Below, piece by piece: positions 24,576-35,640 of a stretch of 64,000 bases of DNA. Below the pieces are notes generated by a model, which worked only from the letters and a program-made list of their open reading frames with translations, was not told where the DNA came from and made no database searches. Source of the DNA: Pleurodeles waltl (Eukaryota; Chordata; Amphibia; Caudata; Salamandridae). The translations under genes were made by a program, and so were the position numbers. The stretch lies in NCBI RefSeq assembly GCF_031143425.1, contig NC_090439.1, positions 642,631,465 to 642,695,464 on the forward strand, read 5' to 3'. The stretch's first letter is position 1, and each line of letters starts with the position of its first letter.

Positions 24576-26072
24576 ATGGCACCCCCTATGCACCCCTGCT
24601 TCACTGACAGGGAGCTGCGGACCATGGTGGATGAAATATTCAGGGTCAAGCCACAGCTCTTTGGAGCACAGGTACAGCAGACATCCATCGCCCGGAAAAT
24701 GGATCTATGGTAGAGGATTGTCAATACGGTCAACGCAGTGGGAAACTATCCACCCACATGGGACGCTACATTCCATGGCGTCACAATATCAAATTGCTGT
24801 ACAGAAGACTGGCGGTGGTCCCCCCTCCTCCACCCAATACAGCGACTGGGAGGTGAAGGTTTTGGCTATCCTGTACGCGGAGGGCCTCACGGGACTCAAC
24901 GGAGGACTGGTAAGTCACATATACTTCCCTAACATTTGCCATATCTGTAATGCATGTCTCACTCTACCCCGGTCACTACCACTAAACACCCTATCCTATA
25001 TATATACATCCCCCAAACACCCATACTCATATCCTCTGCATGCCCACATCTCCCCACCAACCCCCAAACCATCCCTGTATGAACAATGACCATCTCCGGC
25101 ATGTACTGTAGGCTCCACTACATTACCCACAATGCACCACCAATCCCTCAACTATCAATGCATGATACCTATCCCTAAGGGCCCCTGCATGCAGATTCCT
25201 GGGGAAGTAGGTCAATTAAACAGGTGGCAAGTGCTTGAAGGGATATGGCAATGACAGGATAGGATGCAGAAGACAGGACACTCACATGCCAATAGTAACT
25301 ACTATTACATTAGACACATATACTACGTCTATTGTACAAAGGGACAGTACTGTCAATGCCATATCCCCTATAGCACTACAACTACACCATCATCCACAAG
25401 CCACAATGCCCATACATTGCAGGAGTCATAAAACAATACTTGTACTACCACACAGGTACCACTGCCCATGCCACCCGGCCGGATGTGTGAAGAAGAGCCA
25501 GTCCACCGCAGAAGAAGGCCCCAGTGACGACAGTCCAGCAGGATGTCTGGACCCAGATGACTACCCTGGCCCATCCCACAGCCCTGGACACTCGCCCCCC
25601 CAGAAGCTCCACCCAGAACACCATTGACTCCCCCACCTCTCAGATACCACCATCAGCTGTGTCCAAACGCTCCCACACCAGTGTCACCAGGCCACTGACT
25701 ATCTGCCCACCTGTACAGAGACCAGAGTCACCACCCACCGACAGGCAGGACGATGAAGGTCCCAGTGCAAGTCGGACTGGGGGACCTGTGCTGGGGACAC
25801 AGGCACAGGGGGCCAGGGCCACTGGGAGGGTATCAGTGGCCCAGGGGTGTGGGTCAAGGATAGACTCTGCAGCCTATGAGGCAATCTCAGAGGTCCTGGG
25901 GGCATACCACAACTCCCAGGACAGGATGGGCCAGAACCTGGCCACGTTACAGGAGAACCAGAGGCTGCAGGTGGCACACCAGAGGGAGGCCATGGAGCAA
26001 TGGAAACAACTGAATGCCAGCATGGCCACCATTGCAGGGGTGCTGCTGAGGATGCTCAACATCATGCCTTAG
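24576..26072 (+). pseudogene. Harbinger Myb/SANT-like accessory gene 1 (pseudogene)
   Basis: The ATG at 24576 opens a region that reads CFTDRELRTMVDEI, then KPQLFGAQ, then IVNTVNAVG: the helix pattern of the Myb/SANT-like (NAIF1/trihelix-like) DNA-binding domain carried by Harbinger elements. An in-frame TAG interrupts it at about 24711, where the family has a tryptophan region. A splice donor CTG|GTAAGT at 24909/24910 would end exon 1. The second part, open from 25524 to 26072, is Pro/Thr/Ser rich and then forms a likely coiled coil (ENQRLQVAHQREAMEQWKQL) near the C terminus, as in these partners. The acceptor is unclear, probably 25450-25530. It faces the transposase tail to tail. Inactive as read because of the stop. 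Confidence 0.65.
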
Positions 26073-26769
26073 TCTTACAGCCCAGCCCTCAACCTCAGCA
26101 GCAGCCAGTGGAATGGTGGCCCTGCCAGAGAACTCACAGGCCACCAGCACCCCTTTCCCTGTAGCCCAGGAACCCCCTCGCTACGTGGCCAGAGACCCAG
26201 ACATCCCAGTGACACTGTAGCCAAGGTCAAGCACACCACCAGGAAGTGACTCTGCCCTGATCTGTCTCTGTTGTATACCACTGAGCCACCTTGTTGACTT
26301 TCCACTGCCATATGTGCATTTATCTATGGCCCCATGGACACTGCCCCTGTGCTATCAGTAGCTGTGGACATTGCACTGAGTATATTGTTCACCATCTGCC
26401 CACTCCCTTGCACTATAAGATACCTATTGTCTCAACCCTTCAATAAACACTGAGCACACCAACAAATGTTGTTATTTATTTAAAATGCACGCTATCAAAA
26501 ACCATCATTCATAATCAGATATGGACGGATGCATTTAAATGGAGAATGGGTTTCCAATTGGGTAGGCTAAGTTCATGTCACAGCTTTGGCCAGGAGTGTC
26601 CAACAACATCTCCTCTTCCACCATGATGTAGCAATAGCAAAAGGGCAGGGAGCACTGCAACACAGCAACTGAAATCCTACCCAGGGTTGTCAGATTCACA
26701 GTGCAACATTTACATGGGACTCATTTGAGTAGAACTGAATCAGCCGATTCCTGGAGTCCACGTCTCCCC

Positions 26770-27719
26770 TTATCCTTCTCCATCACTATATTCCATCCCC
26801 TGGGGTCCCACGGATGGCAGTGCTCCATCCTCCACTTCTAGTAGTGGAACATGTCTCCTGAGGGACAAATTGTGTAGCATACAGCAGGCTACTATGATTT
26901 GACACACTTTGTTTGGGGAGTAGCACAGTGCTCCTCCAAACATTTGCAGGCACCTGAATCTGGCCTTCAGGAGCCAAAAGGTCCTCTCAGCCACTCTTCT
27001 GGTATGACCATGGGCTTCATTGTACTGGTTTCCCCCACCCCACCCGTCCTCACATTCCTCACAGGTGTCAGCAGCCACTGCATGTTACTGTAGCCAGAAT
27101 CACCTGGGAAGAAGGGAGAAAGATAGCACATGACACACAGTTGTACAAGCCAAATGTTTTTAGTCAGGTAGCACTGCAAAATTGTCACTCACCAACTAGC
27201 CAGGCTCTGTCTACCTGTAGTTGTGCCTTGATTTGTGGGACACTGCTGTTCCTCAAAATGTAGGTGTCATGGACTGATCCAGGGAATCTTGCTGCCACCT
27301 GTGAGATGTATTGATCTGCAAGACACTTGCTCAGTGGCTCGAGGGGGGGATTAAGGGGAATATGTGTGTCATCAGTGGCACCTGGGGGATGGTGGCAATT
27401 GCATAAAAATCAGACTTAAGTTTGGTAAAATCTGCCCTTTGTGAAAATTGTCTGTGACTCCAGAGGTTTTGAAACAAAGCAGTTAGGACATTTGCCAAGA
27501 TGTTGCTAAACATTGCTTGTGGCACACCGGATGCCAAGCCAAAGTTGCCTGAAAGGAACCAGTAGCCAAAAAATGTAGGACAGATAGTTCCTGTACCGTT
27601 GGAGGGATAGCATAGGGGTTTTGTTTGGCAGGCAGTAGAGCAGACTCCAATTGGGAACACAGCTCACAAACTGTGGCATGATTCAGACGATAGCTGATGA
27701 TAATTTGGTGCTCTTCCAT
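26770..27719 (-). pseudogene. PIF/Harbinger DDE transposase (HARBI1-like) pseudogene
   Basis: The likely ATG is at 27719-27717 (MEEHQII...). The order matches HARBI1-like transposases: an N-terminal helix-turn-helix region with ELCSQLES and LHFLATGSFQ; a segment with SDFYAIATIPQV; the first catalytic Asp in GATDDTH near 27370; the second in FPGSVHD near 27265; then DSGYSNMQWLLTPVR near 27080; and the catalytic Glu in AERTFWLLKARFRC near 26960, followed by the conserved IIVACCMLHNL. All three acidic residues are present, but the reading frame changes at least twice (near 27530 and 27040) and a stop follows the first Asp block. A GT-AG intron fits at 27104-27192. It is convergent with Myb-like gene 1. 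Family assignment is firm. Confidence 0.85.
27104..27192 (-). other. Putative 89-bp intron in the Harbinger transposase
   Basis: On the minus strand the junctions read GTTG|GTGAGT and TTCCCAG|GTGATTC. Removing the intron joins TGGCTAGTTG to GTGATTCTGG and restores W-L-V-G-D-S-G-Y, a conserved stretch of the family. The unspliced frame has stops inside the interval. Confidence 0.6.
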
Positions 27720-28362
27720 GGTAGCCAGGTCAACAAGTGGTCTGTACACTGATGTAGCCTTCCCTTTCCACATGGGTTGATGGTTATGGTGGAGTAAAAC
27801 ACAATGATGTGTAGAGGTCAACTGTCTGTATAAGGGTATCACATACATTCATACACCACTCTGCACACACATTACTGTAGAATGTTGTGGGCAGCCATTG
27901 TACACATTAATGGCGTGTTGAGATTGTGTGCCAGTGACATATACACCTATAGGCTTGGATGGCATCATGCTATTGAGCATTGAATGTGTAACTTCACCAT
28001 TTTGACTCTCATAGGTATTACTATTCAGCCATATACACTGTCACTGTACTGTGTATACAAGAGTTACCCTCGTAAAACGGCAGCCGCCTGTCCCACATGT
28101 GGAGGACAGGTGGAAGTGATATAATTCTGCTGCAGTTAGTCGCCATGGTGGTAGGTGGTCAGAACTGCCATGCAACTCCTCATAGGTTAGCATTGGTGTC
28201 TATGGGGAACAGGGGCCAATCATGATCAGCACCGGCGGTGACGGTGCACACTGTGGCGGTCCTCAACACTATTTTGTGTAGCCCTTGCCACTTGACTTCT
28301 GCACCTCGAGACGGCCACTTCTCCATTGCATGTGCTGCTGTGTCCTGCCTCTGGTTGTAGAA
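27720..28362. other. Spacer between transposase and second Myb-like gene
   Basis: The left part continues the open frame upstream of the transposase start and may be its leader. The right part (28050-28330) has CCGGCGGTGACGGT-type words like those near the element ends. An internal terminus of a second nested element could lie here, but I cannot place it. Confidence 0.4.
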
Positions 28363-30075
28363 ATGGCACATGCTACAGGGAAACGTACCCTGGCCTTCAC
28401 CTCGGAGGAGTTGAAGAAGCTTGTGGACAGGGTCCTAACCCTGTATTCGAAGGTTTGTGCCTGACCAGGGGACCAGGTGAGTGGCATAATTGCATCATAG
28501 GAGTGTGTGCGAATGCAGCAGTTGCATGTGTGTGTGACTGTTGGATGTCCCAGTGGATAGGTGAAGTGTGACAGGATGTATATGTGTAGGGGCATGATTG
28601 GGAGTCATTGTTTGAGGTACAGTTACATGTGGTGTTGTATCTCAAGTGTGAATGTGGAAGTTAGACCTACAGTATTTTTTTCTCTGTGTCTCCCATGCAG
28701 GTTAGCACCCATCAGAAGAAAGGGATGTGGAAAGCCATTGCCAAGGAAGTGCGGACCCTGTGTGTCTACAGCTGGTGGAACACCCACTGCAGGAAGCGGT
28801 AGGAGGACCTGGGACGCTGGGCCCAGAAGACCGCAGAGGCCCATCTGGGGATGCCTCCCAACGAGGAAGGGGTGCACGTCGGACCCTGACCCCCCTTATG
28901 GCCTGCATTCTGGCAGTAGGCAATCTGGAGTTGGATGGGCGCTTGAAGGCAGCAGAGCAGACACTGGGGGTGAGTACCACCACTGTTCTGTTCTTACTTT
29001 CTACTGTGTAGCTGCTTGCAATAGGGTGGGTAGCAGGTAGTATCAGGATCATGGACAAGTGTGGGAATGCAACATGCCCCCTGAGTCACTGGGATTGTGC
29101 AGTTATCTAGGTATGGGTGGGAATGTGGCCATGCAATGGGTCCTATGTGTTAGCCTGTGGATATGATATTAGTGGAACTGGATCACTCCCAGATTGCCAT
29201 TGTCTGCCTGGAAGGGGATGTAGGGACTGGATGGTGATGTGGTTGGATAGTATAGTGTCAGTATGTCAGTGTAGTGTGGGAGCTGGATTTCCTTTCATAG
29301 GTACTTACCTTAATGAAGCTGGTAATGGTGAGGGATAGTTTTTGGGATGTGCATGACTGCATTTGTGCTTACATCATATGTGTTCTGTAATTGACAGCCT
29401 GCCTCCGTTTCTTTTTCCACCGCACCCTGTTTGTCAACTTGTTTCCTTGAGTGCATTAGCATCATCAGGCAAAGGACAAGGGGCACCGGTGAGTGGGGAT
29501 CCTGCAGCCCACGGGACCCAGGAGCCAGAGACTACCAATGCCGAGGGGGCCAGTGGGTTGGAGGGTGAGGGGAGCACCACGGGGAGACGAGTACCACTGC
29601 TGGTAGTGACTCTGATACCAGCTCCCTGGTGATGACAGACCCTTCTGGGACCACCCAATTTTTGCCATTTCCCACCACCCCGTACCAGTTTTGCCCTCCC
29701 TGTAGCTCCCCCCAACTTGCCCGTTCCCACTCACACAGAAGGGTGGGAGTCGCCTTCTCCCCAAGCACCTTAGGCCCTGCCCCAGTTAGTCCTGCTGCCC
29801 TCACTGAGGAGGCTATTGACCTCCTGAAATCCATCTCTGTAGGGCAGACAACCATTGTGAATGCCATCCAGGGGCTGGCATCCCAGATGCAGCAATGCAA
29901 TGACTACCTGGAAGGCATTCACGGTGCCATGTCCGGCCTACAGAGATCTTTTCAGGCTCTGGCCTCCTGTTTGACTGCAGCCAGTGTCCCTGGTATTTCC
30001 ATCCCGCCTCCCACCACCTCTGTCTCCTTCCAGCACCCCTCTCCCCTCACCCATCCCACGCACACATGCAGATAA
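28363..30075 (+). pseudogene. Harbinger Myb/SANT-like accessory gene 2 (pseudogene)
   Basis: Exon 1 (28363-28476) starts MAHATGKRTLAFTSEELKK and ends at a donor CAG|GTGAGT. Exon 2 (28701-28969) follows an acceptor CATGCAG|GT and carries the rest of a Myb/SANT-like domain: KKGMWKAIAKEVRTL, then THCRKR, a stop, and EDLGRWAQKT. It then continues in another frame as GARRTLTPLM and ends at a donor GGG|GTGAGT. The last exon, open at 29629-30075, is Pro/Ser rich and then has EEAIDLLKSISVGQTTIVNA with AIQGLASQMQQ, a likely coiled coil. Defects are a TGA at 28462, a TAG at 28800 in place of the usual Trp codon, and a frameshift near 28850. It is a DNA-binding partner of the transposase by family, now dead. 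Confidence 0.75.
28477..28700 (+). other. Putative intron 1 of Myb-like gene 2
   Basis: Junctions CCAG|GTGAGT and CATGCAG|GTTAGC obey the GT-AG rule, with a T-rich tract before the acceptor. Splicing joins two parts of one Myb-like domain. Confidence 0.6.
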
Positions 30076-30079
30076 GCAT

Positions 30080-30600
30080 ACACCCAAGACAACACACAAA
30101 CTCCATGTGACCCACAAGCAATACACATCCCACGGCAAGCATGCACACACTCCACATACAATTGCAAACACGACAACATTCACTTCCTCCACTGCATTCC
30201 CCACCCCATCCTCCTACCTGTCTGTGACCTCACCACTCACAGCCACATGCACTGCACCCTCAGTCACTGCTCCTGCCCCTATTCGCACAGTCACCACAAC
30301 AACAGTCATCTACACATGCACCCCAGACACCACACCCGCACTCACCACGTCAACCTACACAGACACTTGCAGCACGCTCACCACACCAACAGACACCACC
30401 ACAACATCTGTCTACACTGACTGCCTGCCTGCTCCCACTGTTTCTACCCTCTCCCAATATACACAGACGCTTACACTCATCTACACAACATTCATCCACC
30501 AAACATAAGCTGAATCCGCATGCACCTGCATCAACTTGCAGCAAACCTACACCTCCTATAACAGCTCTCTCAACCTCCACTCCCAAACCTGTCTCCACAG
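30080..30600. repeat. CA-rich low-complexity tract
   Basis: Dense CACA, ACCAC and CATCTACAC words without a fixed period. They give a Thr-rich false frame on the plus strand. It lies in the 3' part of Myb-like gene 2. Confidence 0.7.
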
Positions 30601-31139
30601 CCCCTCCACCTAAAAAGCTCTACCTTTCCTGTGTTGACCTATTTGAACCCGCTGGCCCACCCTCTCTTGTCCCCAAACATTCCTGTGGCCTCCCCAGATC
30701 CAGTCCTTCCCCTTTAAGCTCCTCCACAGCCCTCTCTTCCCGGTCCCCGGTCCCCTGTCCCTTCCCCAGCCAGTATGCAAATTTGTAGGAAGCCTGGTCC
30801 CTCTCCCACCCTTGTCCAAGCCCACTACCACTCTTTCCAAGGACAAGCCAAAACCTCCACCCCCTCTGACTCATAAGCCTGTCCCCCCCTTCCAAACCTG
30901 AGTCACTACCCTCTCCCCCTGACTCCTGAGGTGCCTGCCTGCCCCACTGATGCCCCTGCCCTGTGGAGGCCATGGTCGTGGTAAGAGTCAAGTATGTGCC
31001 TTGTGGGCACACTCAGACATTTTCTGTGGACTGGCCCATGCCCTTGTTTGTACATAGTTTGTTTTTCTTTCTTATACTCCTTTAATATATCTGGCCCACA
31101 GGCATGTTGGTGCAATGATATTCCGTTGTCCTGCGTTTT

Positions 31140-31380
31140 AATATGGTAGGGTTGTGCACACAGGTATGTGCATCCACTTATTTATTTCTCTGCATGTGTC
31201 AGGTATGTATATATCTGTGCTGTGTGAATACATTTTTTGGCCTGTGTGTGTTTGGGTGTTGGTGGGGAGGGTGCGTGTGTGTGTATGGGTGTTGGTGTGC
31301 GTGCATGTGGGTGTGGTGGTCGGTGTGGAGGATGCATGTGGTGTGTGGGTGTGTTATTGTCCAATTCCCTCCAGTGTGCT
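31140..31380. repeat. GT-rich low-complexity tract
   Basis: GTGTGTG and GGGTGTTGGTG words over about 200 bp, the strand opposite of the CA-rich tract at 30080-30600. It may have grown from the same kind of simple sequence. Confidence 0.7.
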
Positions 31381-31794
31381 CTAGGTGCCTGTACTCACCA
31401 TTGCCGTCTTTGTCAGTGGTGACGGTCCTGGAGGTGAATCACGAGGATTAGTGCTGGGAAGATCTTGAGTTCACGCTCCATGTCGTTGTTGGCCTCGTCT
31501 GTGTGGCCTACGGTGAGTACTTCCTTTTATACTGCTCCTTTCCGCCAGGCTTTGTGTGGCAGTGGTTCCTCCCTGGAAATGTTGGCGATGAATCGTAATA
31601 CGGTGAGTGGGATGTGCCTTTCCGCCAGCCTGAAGATGGCTACCACTGTTGGCAGCGGTCGTAGCCAACTGGCAGTACAGGCGGTGAGGTGGCTGCATTG
31701 CTCACAATTCACATATGCACTCATAATGCGCGGTCCGCACTGCCTCCGCCAGCGGTGCGGTCCAACTCCCCCATACTCATGATGATCACCTATG

Positions 31795-32450
31795 TTTTTT
31801 AGGGGGCCAAGTTACCACATGTACCAGGTGGTCTCCCAAATTACTCCCTCTTTTATAAGAAAAAAGATGGGGTTCAGAATTGTTTTAATAATTTGGAAAA
31901 TTGCCCAGTTTTTCTTGCTAATTTAACTCACATGGTTACTAGATGGACCAAAGGTGGAGACAAATGGAATGCATGTATTAAGAGTGGTAGTTTTTAGGGT
32001 AAGCAAGCTATCCCAAAGGCAAAACCAAGCTCGTTTCATAGAGAGTTTGATCAGTGGTCTAGGGTAACCCCTATTCAACAATTCTTCAGCCAATACATCA
32101 GCCTCCCAAAAACAATCATCCTTCAACTTGAGGAACTGTCCATAAGGGAGGCCGTCTCTCAGACCTCTTTGGTGATTACTAGAGTACAATAGTAGGGTAT
32201 AATATACTGATTTTGTTATCATTTACTCAAGGAAAAATCCAGGCAGGGGAGACCATTAAAACATGCCTCTAAAGAAAATTTGAGAAGATATTGTCAATAT
32301 CTCTTCCAAAACAAAATATGTTCATGAAAGGAGTTCAAAGGAGATAATATTTTGGTGCGTTCTAGATCATACATGTACAAGATAGCAAAGTTGCGGGCAA
32401 AACATGCCTCCATCAAGACACCCTTATTTTGGAGGTAAAAGGTTACGATA
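31795..32450 (-). pseudogene. Penelope-like element: C-terminal reverse transcriptase part (pseudogene)
   Basis: Minus strand, from the right: YLQNKGVLMEACFARNFA near 32430-32380 matches the RT block with the QTKG and MGA-type motifs. It is followed by LSPLNSFHEHILFWKRY and an IDN remnant of the catalytic YIDD motif near 32310, with a frameshift and an Asp to Asn change. Then come LDFSLS, LLLYSSNHQRGLRDGLPYG with QFLKLK near 32150, the RGYP block, STFGPSSNH, and near 31830 KRGSNLGDHLVHVVTWP. This order is diagnostic of Penelope-like retroelements, in which the RT is followed by GIY-YIG. The GIY-YIG part lies at 23690-24047, beyond the Harbinger insertion. There are several stops and frameshifts. 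Confidence 0.8.
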
Positions 32451-32454
32451 ACGG

Positions 32455-32605
32455 TGACTGCAGTGCTTTCTAATGCTATTTTAACTGCAATATAAACTTT
32501 GACTCGAAAATGTATGCTTTCCTTTGGTTCCCTTAGTTTCTAAGGTTCTATAATAGTGGATTTGAAATTATCCCATTGAGACATTGTTGCAGATGTTTAT
32601 TGTCA
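32455..32605 (-). repeat. Right arm of the ~145-bp inverted repeat pair
   Basis: Reverse complement of 21450-21602 with scattered differences. It sits immediately upstream of the readable Penelope RT sequence. Confidence 0.75.
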
Positions 32606-32715
32606 TCTGGGTCTCAAGTGGGTTTTGTTCGGGTATCCAATGTGTTATTTGTTCTGCCAAGAAAACCAATCATCTTGCCATTCTATGATATTATTTTGTG
32701 TCCTGACAAGCAGAC

Positions 32716-33329
32716 TTAGGGGGTCATTCCGACCCTGGCGGTCCATGACCGCCATGGCGGAGGGCGGCGGAAGCACCGCCAACAGGCTGGCGGTGCTTCC
32801 TGGGCTATTCTGACCAGAAAAGGGGAACCGGCGGTTTCCCACCGGTTTTCCCCTGGCCCAGGGAATCCGCCATGGCGGCACTGCTTGCAGCACCGCCATG
32901 GGGATTCCGACCCCCTTCCCGCCAGCCTGTTTCTGGCGGTGTCCACCGCCAGAACCAGGATGGCGGGAACGGGTGCCATGGGGCCCCTAGGGGCCCCTGC
33001 ACTGCCCATGCCGCTGGCATGGGCAGTGCAGGGGCCCCCTGACAGGGCCCCACAAAGATTTTCACTGTCTGCTTTGCAGACAGTGAAAATCGCGACGGGT
33101 GCCACTGCACCCGTCGCACCCCTGCAACTCCGCCGGCTCCATTCGGAGCTGGCTTCCTCGTTGCAGGGGCTTTCCCGCTGGGCCGGCGGACGGCCTTTTG
33201 GCGGTCGCCCACCGGCCCAGCGGGAAAGCTGGAATGACCGACGCGGTCTTTTGACCTCGGTGCGGTCATTCGGCGGTAACCGCATGGCGGGTGGCGACCG
33301 CCGCCCGCCGCGGTCGGAATGACCCCTTA
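32716..33329. mobile_element. Foldback MITE, copy A, with TTA target duplication
   Basis: The element is 32719-33326. The ends read GGGGGTCATTCCGACC and GGTCGGAATGACCCC, and TTA flanks both (32716-32718 and 33327-33329). A 3-bp TNA duplication suits PIF/Harbinger transposase. The inside is a chain of adjacent GC-rich hairpins, including TGCACTGCCCATGCC/GGCATGGGCAGTGCA at 32998-33030, TTTTCACTGTCTGC/GCAGACAGTGAAAA at 33059-33089, and CCCGCTGGGCCGG/CCGGCCCAGCGGG at 33174-33225. No protein is encoded. Confidence 0.85.
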
Positions 33330-33985
33330 GTCCTTTTTATAATTTACATGATAGATCTTTTGGTGGTTCAGATTATGCTTTGGTTCCTGGAGCCACGCCA
33401 GACCATTACTTAGATCCTCATATGGATTGGTGGCTTGCTGGTGAGTGCAACTTGCGGACCTTGCTGTCATAGCTATGACAAACAAGACTGAAAAGAGGAT
33501 GACTCTGTTGATAGTGTGTGTCGACGATCACCTTCTGGTGGAGCACATGATTCAGTAACCATAAAAAGAATAGTCCTAGGTCTGCTGGCCGCAAGGAAAC
33601 ATAAACTCAAATATGCATGAAATAACCCAATGTGCACACAAGGAAGGTGCTCAGTATAGTTATAATCAGAGTTCGTGGGTTTCCTGGGGCTTTTTTGTGT
33701 CATCCAGGGGGCTGCCTTGGCAACTGTTCATGAGATGAAATTGAAGTTGAACCACTTGCAATGACTGGTGCCTGCAGCACGGCTCCCTGGTCTTGCTCCT
33801 CTGGCTGGCTCTACCGCCTCCGAGGAGAATGAGACACCTCCAGCAGCCATGGAGGGGGGCTGCTTTCAAGAGGGTTTGTGAGGAGAAGCGGCGAAGTGAT
33901 CCAGTCCTGGTTGGTGAAGGAAGGGGGACCGCACTGAGGGAGGGTTCTGCAGCACTGCTGGCTTTAACAAGGAGAACAAGACATT
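33330..33985. other. No recognisable feature between two foldback MITEs
   Basis: Ordinary base composition with no supported coding sequence. It ends directly at the next MITE. Confidence 0.5.
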
Positions 33986-34614
33986 GGCCCTCATTCTGAC
34001 CCTGGCGGATTGAATCCGCCAGGGCCGAGGGCAGCGAATGCACCGCCAACAGGCTGGCGGTGCATTCATGGGCATTCTGACCGTGGCGGTAACGCCGCGG
34101 TCAGAAACGGGAAACCAGCGGTCTCCCGCCGGTTTCCCGCTGCCCATGGGAATCCTCCATGGCGGCGCAGCAAGCTGCGCCGCCATGGGGATTCCGACCC
34201 CCTTCCCGCCAGCCTGGTTCTGGCGGTTTACACCGCCAGAACCTGGCTGGCGGGAACGGGTGTCGTGGGGCCCCTGGGGGCCCCTGCAGTGCCCATGCCA
34301 ATGGCATGGGCACTGCAGGGGCCCCCTAACAGGGCCCCACATTGCTTTTCAGTGTCTGCTTAGCAGACACTGAAAAGCGCGACGGGTGCCACAGCACCCG
34401 TCGCACACCTTCCACTCCGCCGGCTCCATTCGGAGCCGGCATCCTCGTGGAAGGCGCTTTCCCGCTGGGCCGGCGGGCGATCTTTTGCAGATCGCCCGCC
34501 GGCCCAGCGGGAAAGTTGAAATGCCCCCCGCGGTCTTCTGACCGCGGGGCGGTGTTTGGGCGGTTTCCGCCCGGCGGGCGGCGTCCGCCGCCCGTCCGGG
34601 TCGGAATGAGGCCC
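33986..34614. mobile_element. Foldback MITE, copy B
   Basis: The ends read GGCCCTCATTCTGACC and GGTCGGAATGAGGCCC. The same ordered series of hairpins as copy A is present, for example TGCAGTGCCCATGCC with its complement at 34285-34317 and CTTTTCAGTGTCTGC with its complement at 34345-34377. Several stem pairs differ from copy A by paired changes that keep the stem. The target duplication is not clear. Confidence 0.85.
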
Positions 34615-35640
34615 ATAATGAGCTTTAATATTTATGTATGTATATATTTATTTAACAACTGTGTATGGCACTGAAACACAAATTAAGGTATAAGAGAGCT
34701 TGAGACTACAACAGAAGATACAATAGATTTTATGTGCAACATCAGCAGCAGATGCAAGGGGGACAATCAGAACATGAGCCGGAGACTGAGAAGGGCTGCT
34801 CTACGAGGGGTTTGTGAGGAGCGGCGGTGAAGTGACTCAGCCGCGATTGCTAAACGAGAGTACCAAAAATACAAGTGAAGGGACAGGACAGAGGATGTGG
34901 CATAAAGGCCAGAACTTCTGACTTTGGCGCTAGGGAGCTGGATTCAAGCCTCAGCGTCGGCTCAACATCCTGTTCAAGCACACCTAGGAGAGCAGCTTCA
35001 CAAAGAAGCACGGCGGATGAAAAGGAGTACAGCCAATAGAAACAGAGGAAAAGTAAGTGGCAAGCACATTAAACAATAAAAAGTAAGGGCGGGAGATTTT
35101 AAGACTGAATAATTAAGTGATGAATCCATTCGGCTCTAACTTCAGTGGCATAACTTCCTGCTCTCTTGTGGTACTAAACCTCCCAGCACTCACATGTTTA
35201 AGTACACCAGTGAAGGATCTGTTAATCGAGTGTTCGTCAAAATATTTCTATTGAACTCTTTACACAAGACCCATTCAGTTTTGTAAACTTCCTTTCAAAA
35301 CTGGGGTGCATGGAATTTTTGGGATTATTTTTAACGTCTCTTTCATTTGCCTCTGCTGTTACCCCCGATTCCAGTTACAGTTGAAGAAGCGGAATGTTCT
35401 GTGTGCTTCCTAAATGTGAAACAATTTGTTTGGCCGTACTCGCTGCACTCACACTTAGGTGTTAGCTGTTGTGTTTACACACACATACAGTACTTGGGTT
35501 TAAGTCCTGAACACTGTTGCAATGGACATGTGCTTCCACTTAACTGAGATACTGGTTGCACCAACTCTATATCTCTCGATCGCTGGCTTTCACTCCTATA
35601 ACTTTCTCACTCGTATATAGTGGTGAAAAAGTGTGCGCTT
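34615..35640. other. No gene; weak tRNA-like patch near 34915
   Basis: The only notable point is GGATTCAAGCC at about 34942, which resembles an RNA polymerase III B box preceded by CTTCTGACTTTGGCGC. A worn tRNA-derived SINE is possible. Nothing else is recognisable. Confidence 0.35.

Larger units (their letters stand above)
24048..31790. mobile_element. PIF/Harbinger-type DNA transposon region, possibly composite
   Basis: This 7.7-kb block interrupts the Penelope-like frame. It holds a Myb/SANT-like gene (+), a Harbinger transposase (-) and a second Myb/SANT-like gene (+), in that order. PIF/Harbinger elements normally carry one transposase and one Myb-like partner that helps bring transposase to DNA and the nucleus; two partners suggest a composite or nested element. 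The ends may be GGTGAT (24048) and ATCACC (31790), a short inverted pair, and both subterminal regions are rich in ACCGC/GCGGT words. No target duplication is secure. Confidence 0.65.

Noticed and set aside
29984..30508. 174-codon Thr/Pro-rich frame
   Set aside because: Low-complexity CA-rich DNA. It could be the tail of Myb-like gene 2 only if frameshifted, and has no domain of its own.
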